NCBI GenBank assembly: GCA_007258455.2
Contig: VDFB02321288.1
Span: 62,001 to 126,000 of the forward strand
DNA length: 64,000 nt
Reading direction: 5' to 3'
DNA from: Sequoia sempervirens
Lineage: Eukaryota > Streptophyta > Pinopsida > Cupressales > Cupressaceae
Below the pieces are notes generated by a model. That model did no database searches. It was given only the letters and a program-made list of their open reading frames with translations, and was not told the DNA's origin. The translations under genes and the position numbers were made by a program. Numbering within the stretch: the first letter of the stretch is position 1; each line of letters begins with the position of its first letter. This document shows, in pieces, positions 12,483-25,400 of this stretch.

Positions 12483-13377
12483 TTGAATTCTCAAGAAATA
12501 TCCCAAAAATTTCCTCACCCTTCTGATGTCCTAGACTACAATACACTACTTGTAGGAGATAATGTTGATCTCTCGATGGACCCATATAATCTTGAAAAAG
12601 TTATTTTAATTAGAAAGTGTCTTGACTCTAATGAAAAACAAGAACATTCTACACTTTTACATAATTTTCTAAATTATTTTCTTGGTCTTATTTCTATATG
12701 CCTAGCATATATCCTAAAGTAGTTACTCATAACATTGTATTGCATGATTATGCTAAACTAGCAAGAAAAAATATTTGTAGTATGAACCCCAAAGCGGCTT
12801 TGTTGGTTAAGGCTAAGATTGAGAAGATTTTACAAGCTAGCTTCATCCACCCTATTGACTATTCACCTTGGATATCAAACATTAGGGTTGTCACTAAGCC
12901 TGATAATCATATTGAAATGTGTACTAATTTTCATGACCTTAATAAAGCCTCTTTGAAAGATTTTTCCCCCCTTCCTAACATAGACATGATTGTGGCCTCT
13001 ACCATTGGGCAAGCTTTATTTTCCTTTATGGATGGATTTTTTGGATATAATCAAATCTTCATTAACCCCCAAGATCAATTTAAAATGACTTTTATTACAC
13101 CTTGGGGAGCTTTTTTTGGGTGGTTTTTCCATTTGGATTAAATTTTTTTGGAGCAACATATCAAAGGGTTGTGACATTAATATTTCATGACTTCATTCAT
13201 ATCATCTTAGAGGACTATGTCAATGATATCTTGGTTAAATCCATTACATGCCAAGATCATGTCAAAGTCCATCAAATATTTGAACAAATTCATAAATATA
13301 ACATACGTTTGAATCCTCAAAAATGTGTCTCTAGTGTGCATAGTGGTAAATTATTAGAATTTATCATGTCACATTAG
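12483..13377 (+). pseudogene. Gypsy reverse transcriptase
   Basis: Two frames (12698-13141, 13102-13377) with an upstream linker at 12483-12722. RT blocks in order: VALLVKA-like opening, SPWISNIRVVTKPD, FHDLNKASLKDFSPLPNIDM, FSFMDGFFGYNQI (first catalytic Asp intact), TPWGAFFG, then ATYQRV and the catalytic box YVNDILVKS at about 13217-13245. The canonical box is Y-V-D-D; here the first Asp codon has changed to Asn (GAT to AAT), so it would be inactive even without the frameshift near 13115-13130. Confidence 0.85.
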
Positions 13378-13599
13378 GGTATCAAGTTATAAAAAAAGAA
13401 AACTGATGCTATAATTAACATACTACCTCTTAAAAATATTTCTCATTTTCCTAGCTTACAAGGGAAGATTCAAGCTATTTGTCGACTTGTTTCATCACTA
13501 GCGGATCATACTCTCCCCTTCACCCAAATCCTTAAGAAATATTTTTATTTTAAATGGAATGAGGACCACCAAAATGATTTTGAGAATTTAAATCAATAC

Positions 13600-14340
13600 A
13601 CTTGGCTAATCCTCCTATTTTACAACCCGCTACTTTAGGATGTCCTTTTTTTCTTTACACTTTTGCTTCATCTAATGCTCTTGTGGAATTATTAGCACAA
13701 CATGAAAAGGTTGGTAAATAACATCTTGTATACTATATTAGTTGTACTTTAATTGATTATGAGACTTGATATACCACAATGGGAAAATAATGATTAGCTC
13801 TTGTGTTTGCAACAAGTATGTTAATACATCATCTTTTCAATGTTGAAATTCATGTTATCATATGATTTGATTCATTAATTTTTTTTCCAAAATAACCTAT
13901 TAGGATGTTTGGCTAAATGGGTAATGTTGTTAATGAAATTGGACCTTAAGTTTGTCTCTCACAAGGAAATTAAGGGTCAAGCATTGATTGATCACTTAGC
14001 TGATGCTCCTTCACCATTTTAGTTTGCCAAACCAAGAGTCATTTCCTGATGATCATGTCCTCTCATTAGAATTTGATAAGACATGGGATTTATACTTTGA
14101 TGGTTCTAAGTGTCAAATTGGCTCTAGTGCCAGTGTTATACTAGTACCTCCTTCAAGAAACCCAATTCCCTAATCTTAATGTCTTAATTTCTTATGCACT
14201 AACAACATCACGAAATGTGAATCTCTTAACGTCAATTTGTGTGGAACATTGTCCCTTAATGTTCAACATATTCATATATTTGAATATTCTCAATTAATTA
14301 TAAAACAAATAAATGGATCCTATCAAGCAAAACAAGATAA
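13600..14340 (+). pseudogene. Gypsy RNase H
   Basis: Broken by many stops. At about 13610-13760 the reading resembles the connection region after RT. At about 14083-14130 the RNase H opening reads WDLYFDGSK followed by GSSASVILVPP, the usual start of a plant Gypsy RNase H domain including its first catalytic Asp. It lies between RT and integrase, as expected for Gypsy. Confidence 0.6.
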
Positions 14341-14699
14341 ACTATCCCAATAATGTGATTTGGCATTAGCAACATCACAACACTTTTCTTCATACACCAT
14401 TGACAATATTCCATGGAAGGATAATCAACATGAGAATGACAAGTGTAACTTCCCTTATATCCCTTGACGATTCATCTATGGATTTCTAGTCACTATTCAT
14501 AATCTCACTTCTCCAATAATTTCTAAATTTATTAAAGATGATATTAATATTACTTCAAATGAATGGTATTCCCATATATTTCAATATTTGCACAAATGGT
14601 ACCTTCCTTGATCCTTCTTCTAAAAGTAGATGAGTTTGTATTCAAAAGTGTATGACACCTTACATAATTTTATCTAATATCTTATATTAGAGAGTATAT

Positions 14700-15826
14700 A
14701 ATGGTATTCTTCTCCATTTTCTTAACAAATTTGAGATCCCATTGCCCTTGACGAAGCCCATTCAGGCGCTTGTGGAGGCTATTTTGGTGGATGATCTTGG
14801 TTCAAAATTTGCTTCACATTGGATATTATTGGAAAACTATGGAACAAGATTAATTTTCCTTTGTCAAAAAGTGTCCTAAGCGTCAACAACACAATAATTT
14901 GATTCATAATCTTTCCCAAGAACTTCATGCTCAAGCCTCTCCTTAGCTATTTTCCATATGAGGCTTGGACCTTATTGGAAAAATTAATCCTCCTTCTTCT
15001 CAAGGACACACCTTTATCATCACAACTACATATTACTTCACGAAATGGGTTAGATTGGTCCCACTTTGATCCATGATGACTGAAGTTGTTTTTTTCTTTA
15101 TCCTTGATACCATCATAGCATGATTTGGTCTTCCTTCAACTCTGGTTTTGGATGATGGTATGTCATTTAAGAACATATAAGTAATGAAGTTCCTTGAAAA
15201 GTTTCATATTCAACATTACTTCTCTACACCATATCATCCCCAATCAAATGGTCAAGTAGAAGCCTCTAACAAAATAATTTAAAATATCCTATGAAAAATA
15301 GTTAACAAACATGGTAAAGATTGGCATACTCAACTCTCTTATGCATTATGGGCTTATTGCACAAGTGTTTGTATAACTACAGGTGGCATCACTCCATACA
15401 ACCTTGTGTATGGCGCTGATGTAGTCATTCCTTTGGATTTAGAAATTCCTTCATTGTGAATTTCTCTCAATAACATCCTAGATCACAATTCTTACAAAGA
15501 ACAACAGCTTCAACAACTCAAGATTCTTGATGAAAAATGTAGACACACTCTTGAACATCTCCAAGCTTATTAAAAAATTCTTCAATGGAAATAAAATGAA
15601 GGTGTTATTCATTGTTCATTCAAGGTTGGTGACTTGATGCTTTATGAAAATCAATGTAATCTGAGTGTTGTGCCAAGAGAAAAAGGAAATTTTAGCCCGA
15701 ATTGGCTAGGACTCTATATCATCATGTAATTCTATGGATTAGGTGCATATAATATCTCTATGGTGGATGGCACACCTATCAAAGAACCTATTAATGATAC
15801 ACATTTGCATAGATTTTATGCTTAGA
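14700..15826 (+). pseudogene. Gypsy integrase and C-terminal tail
   Basis: A degraded zinc-binding HHCC region (about 14750-14900, including EAHSGACGGYFGG). The DDE core keeps recognisable positions: Asp at about 14969 (LGLDLIGKINPPSS), Asp at about 15151 (LDDGMSFKN) and Glu at 15259-15261 in HPQSNGQVEASNK. The block GGITPYNLVYGADVVIPL follows at about 15385-15435, and the C-terminal segment (FKVGDLMLYENQ, then NWLGLYIIM, then PINDTHLHRFYA) ends near 15823. Stops and frameshifts occur throughout. Confidence 0.8.
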
Positions 15827-15849
15827 TTCATTTCACTGCTTGAATGGTA

Positions 15850-16440
15850 TGCTATAAATCATGTAGGTTAGATAGATATGTATACTTTTTATTTGATGTT
15901 ACATTGCTTCATTCATGAAAAACATTTGTGTGTCTTGAATTGTTTAGAGTAATTCTCTTAATGTTGATAATTACTTGTTAGCATACAATTAAGTAGTTTG
16001 TGTACCATGTTAATTAGATCATTATTTTATTTTATTTTCTAATTAGATCATATATTTAATTAAATATGTGTACACTAGGCAATAATGTTTTATGTAATTA
16101 AACAATTTTATTGGGTTTCTTAACTAGATCACATAATCACATATCTATTACATTTATTAGTAGGATCATTGTCACATTTGTTAAATAATCTTGATTAGTT
16201 TATTTAATTAAACAAGTGTATCTAATTTTCCATACATGTTAATTAATCCACATGACCATATATTTGTTGCATTTAATTAAATAAATATGGCACATGTCTA
16301 TAGTTAATTCATAAATAATACACACACATTGCATAAACATATACATGTCAAATAAAAATGCTCATATATACATAATAGTGTTCATATACATATGTATGTT
16401 GTCACATTAAAAAAATGTGGTGTATCATACATAATCACAT
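15850..16440. other. A+T-rich stretch, possible decayed Gypsy 3' LTR
   Basis: No coding potential. Repeated TTAATTAAAT and related short motifs. Its position right after the integrase tail suggests a 3' LTR, but no matching 5' copy or clear boundaries were found. Confidence 0.3.
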
Positions 16441-17271
16441 CATTAGCCTACAAGCATGTGACTATCAGACACCTCAGGGTCCAGTGGTGGTGCTCGACAT
16501 GAGACAAAAGATTGTGAGTAACTCCTAGAGCTACTCTATGTTTGTACGACCTTGAGCTCACCTCTAAGCTCTGCAACAACCTCTCACATATCTATATACT
16601 ATTTCTATAGGCAATCCCTCTTGGCTCACACTCTATCTAGCTCTGCTTGTAGGATGATCTAAGCACAATCGGTAGAAGAAGATGCTTTTGTGGAAGCTCG
16701 ATCCCTCTCATCTCTAAGCTCCTCATATGCAGCTCTTAGCCACACCATGGGCTCAAAAATATCCAAATGTCACCTTGCAGTATACTATGGTCTATAATTG
16801 GCCCACACAAGATCATGTAGTTGCACATCGAGGATAACCTTTATCGTGATTTGACCCATAAAATCGAGCCAATCTTAAGTACCAATTGTAAAATTAAAAA
16901 CATAGAATTAATTTAGATACATCATCATATAAATCAAAACAAAATTAAGTATAAATATAGTATAATACAAAATCATAGTAAATACACATATCATATGACC
17001 TGGATCGCCAACTCTCCAATGAGGATCTATGCATGAAATGGTTGTAGCTATATCTAGACTCTTTGATGATACTAGGGGCATGGTAGTGGTTATTCCACTT
17101 GTCTCCCCACACTCATAGAAACTCAATCTCTTAAGTGTAGTGGGATGTGCTTGTGATACGTGAGAACGAGACCTAGGTCTCTCCTCGTGGGCATCATTGG
17201 TCTCCCTTTCTCCTTAGGGCCTCCTCTTGATGCTGCTATTAGTTGATCCTCATCCTCATCATCTCCCAACA
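16440..17271 (-). pseudogene. Plant-mobile-domain pseudogene, 3' half
   Basis: Continues on the minus strand the reading that starts at 35600 and stops at 34386, where the 17-kb Copia is inserted. Just inside the junction the two halves encode an acidic run (DYEEDDDDGS on one side, GDDEDEDQLIAASRGG on the other), consistent with one interrupted gene. Farther downstream the sequence has many stops and only hints of a C-terminal helical tail. No function can be assigned to this half alone. Confidence 0.45.
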
Positions 17272-19289
17272 TGTTGGCAGTGGTTTTCATTGATGTCAAC
17301 ACCCGAGGAGATTGTTGATTCTTGGTTGTTATTAGATGTCATACCTTATCTGATGGTTGTTGATGTTCATGGTTGCATGTAATACCTTATCTAGAGAAGA
17401 GTTGATGAAGTTGTATGTAATTCCTTATCTAAGAATATTTACTGAAATTCATGACTAGTTGTTATGCCTTATCTTATGTTTGTTGAATTTCATGACTAGT
17501 TGTCATTGAGTATAATTTTTGTCAACAGAGTTAGTTTCATAATGATATATTAAGATGAGGATTAGAAGCATTAAGAGGTATTGTTGATAGTGGAGAGATG
17601 TTGTTGAAGGTCTAAAATGTGTCTTTTGATCTCTCTGAATGTTCTTGATGAAGTATGCGTTTCTAAAATAAATATTTTGCCTCTGCAAGGTACTTAAGTG
17701 TTTCTAGTTTAGGAAGTTGTATTGAAGTCTATCTGGAAGAATGCTCTGCATTCCTCTACTATTGAAGTTTTGGTCTTGTAGTTTGGGATTCAATGTTAGT
17801 GCTATATGGATGTCACACTCCTATCTTTTTAGGCCACCTATGTTTCCAAGGGGAGTTATGTGAATTGCAGAAGGTTGGCAGTGTTGTTGGTTATCTATAT
17901 TGTTTGGGAAATTCTTTGCATTTCTCTACATTTATGTCTCTATTCTCGCAGCTTGGTGAATGTGCTCTCAATGTATGTGTTGTGTCTTAGTTCCAATTTC
18001 ATGTGATGAAGTGGTCTATAAGCTGATATGTTAATGCTATATCTTCTAGTTATGAGTTTTGTGCTTCATTGATGGAGTATTCTATTCTTGTTTGGTTTGT
18101 AGTGGTTGCCAGTGGCATGCCAATATGAAAGAAGGGTATATAAGTGTTATTGGATGTTCATGGAACATGATCCCCATGTGATTTGAAAAATGCTAATTGT
18201 CCACTTTTATGTTGCATTGTGTCTTGAGTTGGCTTTCTATGTTATTTGTAGAAATATATCTAATAGGGCTTATTCCTTTGCTTGTACCGTGTATTTGGGG
18301 GTCTACGCTGGCAATTAAAGATGTGTTAAGTTAGATTTGGTTCTTGAACTATCTTGGTTAGAACTTCCTTGAGAAAATTCAATTAGAAGTATGATTTTGA
18401 GTTGACTGATTATGTATTTCAAAGTTTCATCTACACATTTCCTTGATGTTGACTTAGGTTGATGTTCGCCAATGTGTGAATTATTTTGGATCACATTGAA
18501 AGCCATAATAAGATTGTTTTGGTCCTGTCTATCTTTGAGATAGGACCGCATTATGTTTTTGGTGGCCGATTTGTTGAATTCATTGTTTATCTTCTTCTTG
18601 GCTAACCTAATTAAAGTTTTGAAGAGTTGCGATGGATATAAATGCAAGATCATTTCAGATGCAACAAGGTGGAGAAGTGTACAAGTGAAAAAAAAAAGTG
18701 TGTGGAATGTATTGAATATCAAGCAAATTTAGTGCTACATTGAGAAGAGGAAAGATAGAATCATATGTTCTATAATGCCTCAATCACTAGAGTATTATGT
18801 TGACAAGCATTATAATCTTTATCTAAATCTTTGTATCCTACTATGAGATAGTGAATCTCATTAGGTCCTATGTATCTTGCTCTTGAAGTTGTGTTAGCTT
18901 CAGTGCTACAATTCCTTTGTATCTTTCTCTAAGGAAGTGAGGCTTGAGCCTTCTTGCAAGTATTTTGGGTAGTGATCCTTTTATTTTGTGTGTTAACTCT
19001 CATTGTGGTTTTTCCCTCATTGGGTTTTCCACATAAATCTGGTGTTCTCCTTGTGCATGTGTGTTATCAATTTCTTTCTCACCACTGTTGATCTGATTAG
19101 TAGTAGAACTTTTATATCTTTTATTACTAGTATTTCTAATCATACTTATGGTTTAAACTGCTATATATGATTGAGGGTTTTAGTTGTGATAAGAGGATTG
19201 CATTGTGTTGAAAGTTTCAAGGTTAGAAAGGGATTAATTTTTTGTGTAGACTGATTCACCCCCCTCTCACTCTCTGGGTGTGTTCAACA
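17272..19289 (+). repeat. 5' LTR of the 17-kb Copia
   Basis: Starts TGTTGGCAGTGG, ends GTGTTCAACA, and aligns along its length with 32371-34380. Just before the end lies ATTCACCCCCCTCTCA, shared with the LTR end of the non-autonomous element at 10.6 kb. An antisense open frame (18722-18315) is partly conserved in the other LTR. Confidence 0.9.
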
Positions 19290-19290
19290 A

Positions 19291-19305
19291 TTAGTATTAG
19301 AGCCA
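19291..19305 (+). other. Degraded primer-binding site
   Basis: TTAGTATTAGAGCCA directly after the 5' LTR. The canonical initiator tRNA-Met site is TTGGTATCAGAGCCA; two transitions (G to A and C to T) separate them. Confidence 0.75.
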
Positions 19306-19348
19306 AGTTCCTATAAAGAAGACTAAAAAATTGAGGTAAAGATCCAGG

Positions 19349-20646
19349 ATGACAGATGATGCTTTATACAAGGGTCTTAGGTTTGATGGGAGTAATTATG
19401 CTTTTTGGAAACTAAGAATGGAAGGACACCTAAACTCCCCAGGGTTTGGTGTTTGGTAATCAGTCAAAGATGGTTATACTACTCCTGCTACTCCAACAAA
19501 TCCTGCTGAAATCAAACTATATGAATGCAATGCCAAAGCTAATAATTCTCTCTTATGTGGATGGATTGATTCAAAGATTTTGAAGGTAATGAATTACAAC
19601 TCTGCTAAGGAAGTCTAGGAAAATATTGGCAGTATCTATGAAGGTGATACACAAGTAAAGAAAGCTAAGATGTAGATCTTTAAAAGTAGATTTGAGACTC
19701 TAAAGATGATAGAGGATGAAAAAATATAAGTTACATGCTTCAGGTACAAGAAGTTATCTCTAAAATCACTAGGCTTGGTGGAGAAGTAAAAGAAAGTGAG
19801 ATTGTGAAGAAGGTTTTGAGACCTCTCTCTAAAACTTATAGTTATAAGGTGTTTGTCATCGAGGAATCTAAAGAGTTACATCAGTACTCTATTAATGAAA
19901 TATTTGGTGCTTTTACTTCCTTTGAAATGAGGGAGCTTGATCAAGATGTTCCAAAAAGCGAAGTTGCATCAAAGCCAATAAAAATATTGAAGATGAAGTT
20001 GTTGATCAAAATGATGACCTTGATTAAGTTGAAGCTAACTTTTTGAAAAGACTAAAGAAAGGCACAAGAAAATATAAAGGTAAGTTACCCTTCAAATGTT
20101 TCAATTGTGGAAGAATAGGTCATTTTTCATCTAAATGTCCTTATAAAGAATTAGATGATAGAAATAAAAGAGATAGGTTAAAAAGGGTCTCTATTCCAAA
20201 GAAATTAGTGGTTCCTTTGAAGATGAGGAGAATGATTCAAATGATGAAACTCTTTTTATGATCTTCAATACTGCTGACAAAAAGTGTAATGTTGAGTAAT
20301 ATAAGTTGTTCGACTCCTCAAGAGTGATGAATACATGTTCTATTTTGATTCGAATATAGAATCAATGGAACTTGAAGGTTGGGAATTCAATTCAAATGAT
20401 TGGGATATAGGTTTTGAATGAAAACTTCAATATGCTTTGAATAACCTAAATGAAGCAAAGACACTAAATCAGAAATATGAGAGTTTGCTTGAAGGATCAA
20501 AGGAAGAAACTGACAAGTTGAAAGCCAAAGTAGAAGAAGGTGCAATCAAATTAAAAAGGGAAAAAGGTATGATATCTAATTTAAAAGTAAAAGTTAAAGA
20601 AGGCAAGAGGATTGAAAATTTCTTGAATGTTAAGCTCAATAACTAG
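19349..20646 (+). pseudogene. Copia gag, 5' part
   Basis: The start ATG at 19349 gives MTDDALYKGLRFDGSNYAFW, the usual opening of a plant Copia gag (UBN2-type). Stops fall at several former Trp or Gln codons (for example after GFGVW, and in AKEV-stop-ENI). The frame 19735-20046 continues the capsid region. A zinc knuckle CFNCGRIGHFSSKC lies at about 20097-20138, and a coiled coil at 20437-20646 ends KRIENFLNVKLNN. The LINE insertion begins immediately after. The continuation is at 28733-29320. Confidence 0.8.
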
Positions 20647-20679
20647 GTTGTTGATGAATCTCTAATCTTGGGAAGAGGA

Positions 20680-22285
20680 ATGGAAACCATTGAAGAGGTA
20701 TCCATTGGAGAGAAGTCTAGTTTGATGGCAGGCTTGAGTGATTTGAATTTGAACTCAAGGCTAGGGAATCATGGCAATTGGAAGTTCGGGCAAGCTATGG
20801 ATTTGGGATTTTCTAATATTGTAGTTGGTAAGACAGAATCATGTGGTGAGGATAAGCTACTAATCCTTGGTGGTGAGTTTGGGAAGGATGGGTCATGCAG
20901 TGTAGATGTGATCAAAGCTACACTTTCAGATGAGAAGTGTGCGGGTGAGACACTCAAGGTGTCTTGTGATGGTTGTCCCTCGAACGAGTTGGTTCCTAAG
21001 TTCCAAGGGGATAAAGTGGATGATGATTTTGAAGAGCGAGTCCCATCAAGGGAATCTTGTGTGACTAATTCGAGTATTCCCCATATTGAGCTTGCTCTAG
21101 TGGGAGAGATTCAACTGACAGGGAAGTCTTCCTTGTTGGGTCAAAAATGGTCTGACCTTTTTTCCTCTAAGCTTAAAGGAAAAGGAGTCGCTTATGAGTC
21201 TGTGTCCTCTACTAATGAGGAAGGTGGTTTTTACTTCTCTGTTCCAAACTCTCTTGTTGACAAGAATATTGCTAAAATGGATTTCTCCCTAGTTGGTAAG
21301 GTTTTAGGTCCTTGACCTAATATTGAGGAGGTTTGCACCTGGGTCCGAAAGAAGTGAGCTTTAAAAGGTTAGGTGGAAGTTGCATCCATGGCTAAAGGCT
21401 TTTTTTCATTTTCCTTCTCATGTGATGAAGACTTGAGAAATGTGTTTGTGAAAGGACCTTGGTCATTTGGGCGTCTCTCTTTGGTTCTTCGTCCTTGGGA
21501 ACCTAGGATTGATTTGTCCAAATGTCTCTCTAGTTCTACTCCTATGTGGGTAAAATTACCAAATATGTTATTAGAATATTGGGATGAAGAGGTTTTCAAG
21601 GCAGTTGCTAATTCTTTTGCAACAATTGTCTCTATTGATGAGGCCACTCGTTCTAGGAAGTGGTTAGTTCCAGCCAGGTTTTGTGTCATGATCAACCAAG
21701 AGGTAGTGCTACTTAATTTCTTCTTTTTAAAATCTAAGGTTGGGTCATGGAAGCAATATATTGCATTTGAAAATCTCCCTTTTGATTGCTTCAAATGTAA
21801 GAAGATGGGGAACTGGGCTAAGGACTGCCCTGTGTCAGGTGTCCAGCCTAAGGCTTCTAAGCAAACCAAGGTTTGGAAGATTAAGGAACCTCAAGAGAAG
21901 CAAGGTGAATCTGTTGTTTCTAATGGTATGGAGGGTGAGGTTAATATTGAAAATAATTTTGTTCCTTCTAATGAGTTAGGAAAGGATCCTATAAATCCTA
22001 TGGAGGTGGTTGCGGGTCATTCTTTAACCCAGGATGTGGATCATGTATCAGATACTTTATGCTCCCTAAAAAGGGTTGTGATGGAGCCAGTTGTTGTCCA
22101 ACCTTCTCATTAGCCTATTGTTTCAACACCAGAGGTTGGTGATGGTGTGTTGGTAGTGGCAGACTCTGTGAACAAATATGAAGATGGTTTCACCCAGGTG
22201 AGAGGTAGGAAGAATAAGTCCTCTTCTTCCCCCTCAACCTCACAAAGGCATTACCACAAGAAGGCAGAAAGCATATTGTGGGTCT
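20680..22285 (+). pseudogene. LINE ORF1: DUF4283-type RNA-binding protein
   Basis: One reading frame from ATG at 20680, interrupted by stops at 21313, about 21355, 21370 and 22111. The N-terminal half (20680-21312) is Ser/Gly-rich and unrecognised. The second part (21373-22113) has the plant L1 ORF1 pattern: FVKGPWSFGRLSLVLRPWEP, then MWVKLPNMLLEYWDEEVF, then a CCHC-type knuckle CFKCKKMGNWAKDC at about 21788-21829. The tail after the last stop (EDGFTQVRGRKNK at about 22180) is also typical. ORF1 proteins bind the element RNA and act as chaperones for target-primed reverse transcription. Confidence 0.75.
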
Positions 22286-22413
22286 GAGTCAAGGGGCCAG
22301 GGTAGACCTACCTTGCACAAAAGTAGGGAGATGGAGTGCAAGCGGGATAATGTTGAGGGGGTGTAGAAAACCATCTTCAATTTGTGTTGTAAGAGCACCC
22401 CCTCTTCTAGAAA

Positions 22414-25400
22414 ATGAATATCATTTCATGGAATATCCAAGGGTTGAATAACCTACACAAGTAGGACCTCCTGAAGAATCTCGTCTGGGACCATAAGCTG
22501 AACATTTTTTTGGTCCAAGAGATGAAAATACAGATAGATAAGTTGGACGCCTTAAAGAATTTGTTTTACAAAGACTGTGGTTTCCATGGTGTTAGCTCTA
22601 AAGGAGCTTTGGGTGGTGTTGCCACTTTTTGGAATGCAAAGTTGTTGAGAGGTATACCAATCATTGATGGTTTCAATCATGTTGAGACTAAGTTTATTTG
22701 GCTTAGGGATTCTTATTCTTGGGTTATATCTAATGTATATGCTCCTAACCATAAGAGATCTAGGAAAAAGTTATCGGATGATCTTGGGAGCCTTGGGATG
22801 ATTTTTTTGGATCTCCCTTGGCTTGTAATGGGTGATTTTAATACTCCTTTTCTTGATAATGAGAAAGCGGGGGGGTCTCAAGCCAATCCCGAGAGTCGGT
22901 TTAATTTAAGAATGTTTATTAATGATAATGCTCTTATTGATGTTAATATTTTTGGAGCTAACTTTACTTGGTCCAATAGGCATGTTGGTACAGATAATAT
23001 TCAAGTTATATTGGGCAGAGATTTAACCTCTGCTTCTTGGTTTGTGGACTTTTCTTGTTCCTTGTCTTCTATTACTAGATGTGGTTTAGACCATTTCCCT
23101 ATCTCCTTTGTTGTTGATAGGCTTGGGAGTAAGAAAATATTTCCTTTTTGGTTTGAAGCCATGTGGTTAAGGGATCCTTGGTTTATGGATTGTATCAAAA
23201 AAATGGTGGCAAGTTAATATAGATGGTTGTGTGATGTTCAGAGTTGCCAAGAAGCTGAATTTTTTTATAAGAAATCTCAAAAAATGGAATAAAGAGTTGT
23301 TTGGTCACATCTTTGATTCTAAAAGTTTGATCCTTAATAAATTGGATGAGATCCTATAGGCAATCCAATCGAAGAGTTTATCGGAGGATCTACAGTTACT
23401 GGAAGATATCCTTTTCAAGCATTTACATGATATTGTTACCAAGGAAGAGGATTTATGGAGGCAAAGATCTCAAGCTATCTGGTTGAAATTTGGGGATCAA
23501 AATTCTAAGTTTTTTCATCTCACTGCTCTTAGGCATAATTCATCTAGTAGAATATCCTCGATTAGTGTTGATGGTTCACTGTTCGAAGATGAGGAGGATA
23601 TTAGAAGAGTGGAGGCTAGGTTCTTTGAACAAATCTTGATGGATGATCTAGTCTGGGATAAAAGGTGTGTGGATGCCTCTCTGGAAGTTATTCCTAAAGT
23701 TGTGACAGAGAATCTGAATAAGGAGCTCACGGCTATCCCATCGGCCTCAGAAGTCAAAGAAGCAGTTTTGTCTTTCAAAGGTAACAAGGCCCCTGGGCCT
23801 AATGGCTTCCCCTTTCTATTTTTTTAGTCATGTTGGGAGATTGTCTTTGAGGATGTGATTAATGCCACTAAGGAGTTCTTTGGCTCTAGAAGTCTTCTCA
23901 AAGAGCTTAATGCGACTTTCATTGTTTTGATTCCCAATTCTATTGATGCAAGGAGCTTTGGTGAGTATCACTCGACCAATCTCTACAATTCTATTTATAA
24001 TTTTTTTTTGAAAGTTCTGGCCACTAGATTGCAAAAATGTTTGTCAAATTTGATCTCAAAGCACTAGAGTTGATTTGTTAAGGGCCTTCAAATTCTTGAT
24101 TCTATCATTACTATTCATGAGCTCGCTCACTCCATTAATGTTTCTAAGAAAGCGGGTTTCTTCCTGAAGTTGTACCTACTCAAAGCCTATGATAGAGTGA
24201 GTTGGAGATTTCTCTTGAATGTATTAGATCGGTTTGGTTTTTGCAAGAAGTTTCTACAACTTATTCAACAACTCATTTCTTCTCCCTTGTTTGTTGTCCT
24301 AGTGAATGGTTCTCCTCCATTCTTCAGGAGTTCACGTGGGCTGAGGCAGGGAGACCCTATCTCACTGCTTCTCTTCATTCTGATGGTGGAGGCTCTAGGC
24401 CGAAATATCTAGAAGGAACATCATATTGGTGCTCTAAGGGCTATGTTTCCTTCCTCCAAATGTGATCTAATTACTCATCAGCAATTCGTTGATGACACTA
24501 TTTTGATGGGTGATTCCTTTGTTAGGGAAATTAGAGCTATTAAGAGGTTGTTGGCTGACTGTGAGAAGGCTTTTGGTCAGAGGATCAATCTTCCTAAGAA
24601 TCAGATTCTTTTCCTCAATACTCCTGAAGCTTTGTAGATTAAGCTTGCTAGAATCTTGTCTTGCAATAAAGGTGAGCTCATGTCTTCTTATTTGGGTCCC
24701 CCTTTGTGTATCTCTAAGATTCCAGATTCCTTTTGGTTGGGTTTGTTGGAAAAATTTAGCAGGAAGTTGGTGGGTTGGAAAGGTGCACTCCTCAGTGAGG
24801 TAGGTAAAATTTAGCTTATTTCTTCCACTCTCCAAAATTTTCTTTTGTATGCTATGAGTCTTTTCAGGATTCATGTAAAGTTTGAAGAAAAATGGAATAG
24901 ATAATGAGAAGGTTCCTCTAGTTGAGGGTTGAGACCAAAGCCAAAATTCCTCTTGTGGCCTGGGAGGTGGTGTGTAGACCAAAGAAGTGGGGGGATCTTA
25001 GTATTAGAAATTTAAAATCTTTTAATAAGGCTCTTTTGTCAAAAAATGGTTGGAGGCTCCTAAATGGGGATGCCAGGTGGGCCTCTATGGCGAATAATAA
25101 GTATCTATATGGATTGGAGAGACCTTGGAATTTATTTTCTTTGTAGGAGATCCCCTCTAGTTCATGTTTTTGGAGGAATATTATTCTTTGCAGCGACTTG
25201 ATCGCTAAAGGTGTTAAGTGGTTGTTGGGTGATGGTACAAGTATTCTTTTTTGGGAAGATATTTGGTGTGGTGTTAGCTCTCTTTTTTGTCTTCCTTGGC
25301 CCCCCCCTATTGTCCCTTTGTACAAATGCCTCTTTGGGCTTAAGGTGGCTGATTATTTTGAGAATGGGGTGTGGAAAAATTCAAAGATTAGGACCCGTCT

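Larger units (their letters stand above)
4735..15835 (+). mobile_element. Decayed Ty3/Gypsy retrotransposon, Tat-like, split by a nested element
   Basis: The domains run in Gypsy order on the plus strand: gag/linker remnant, protease, reverse transcriptase, RNase H, integrase and an integrase C-terminal segment. Integrase after RNase H separates it from Copia. Linker wording before the protease, the RT opening and the C-terminal ending (PINDTHLHRFYA) resemble Tat-lineage plant elements from memory. The protease is interrupted at 5732/11711 by a 5978-bp minus-strand LTR element. Removing that element joins the protease motif LLGRPCI to its continuation HSMGGFPSTLHRIM. Many stops and frameshifts show it is long dead. 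LTRs were not identified; A+T-rich DNA after 15850 may hold a decayed 3' LTR. Confidence 0.85.
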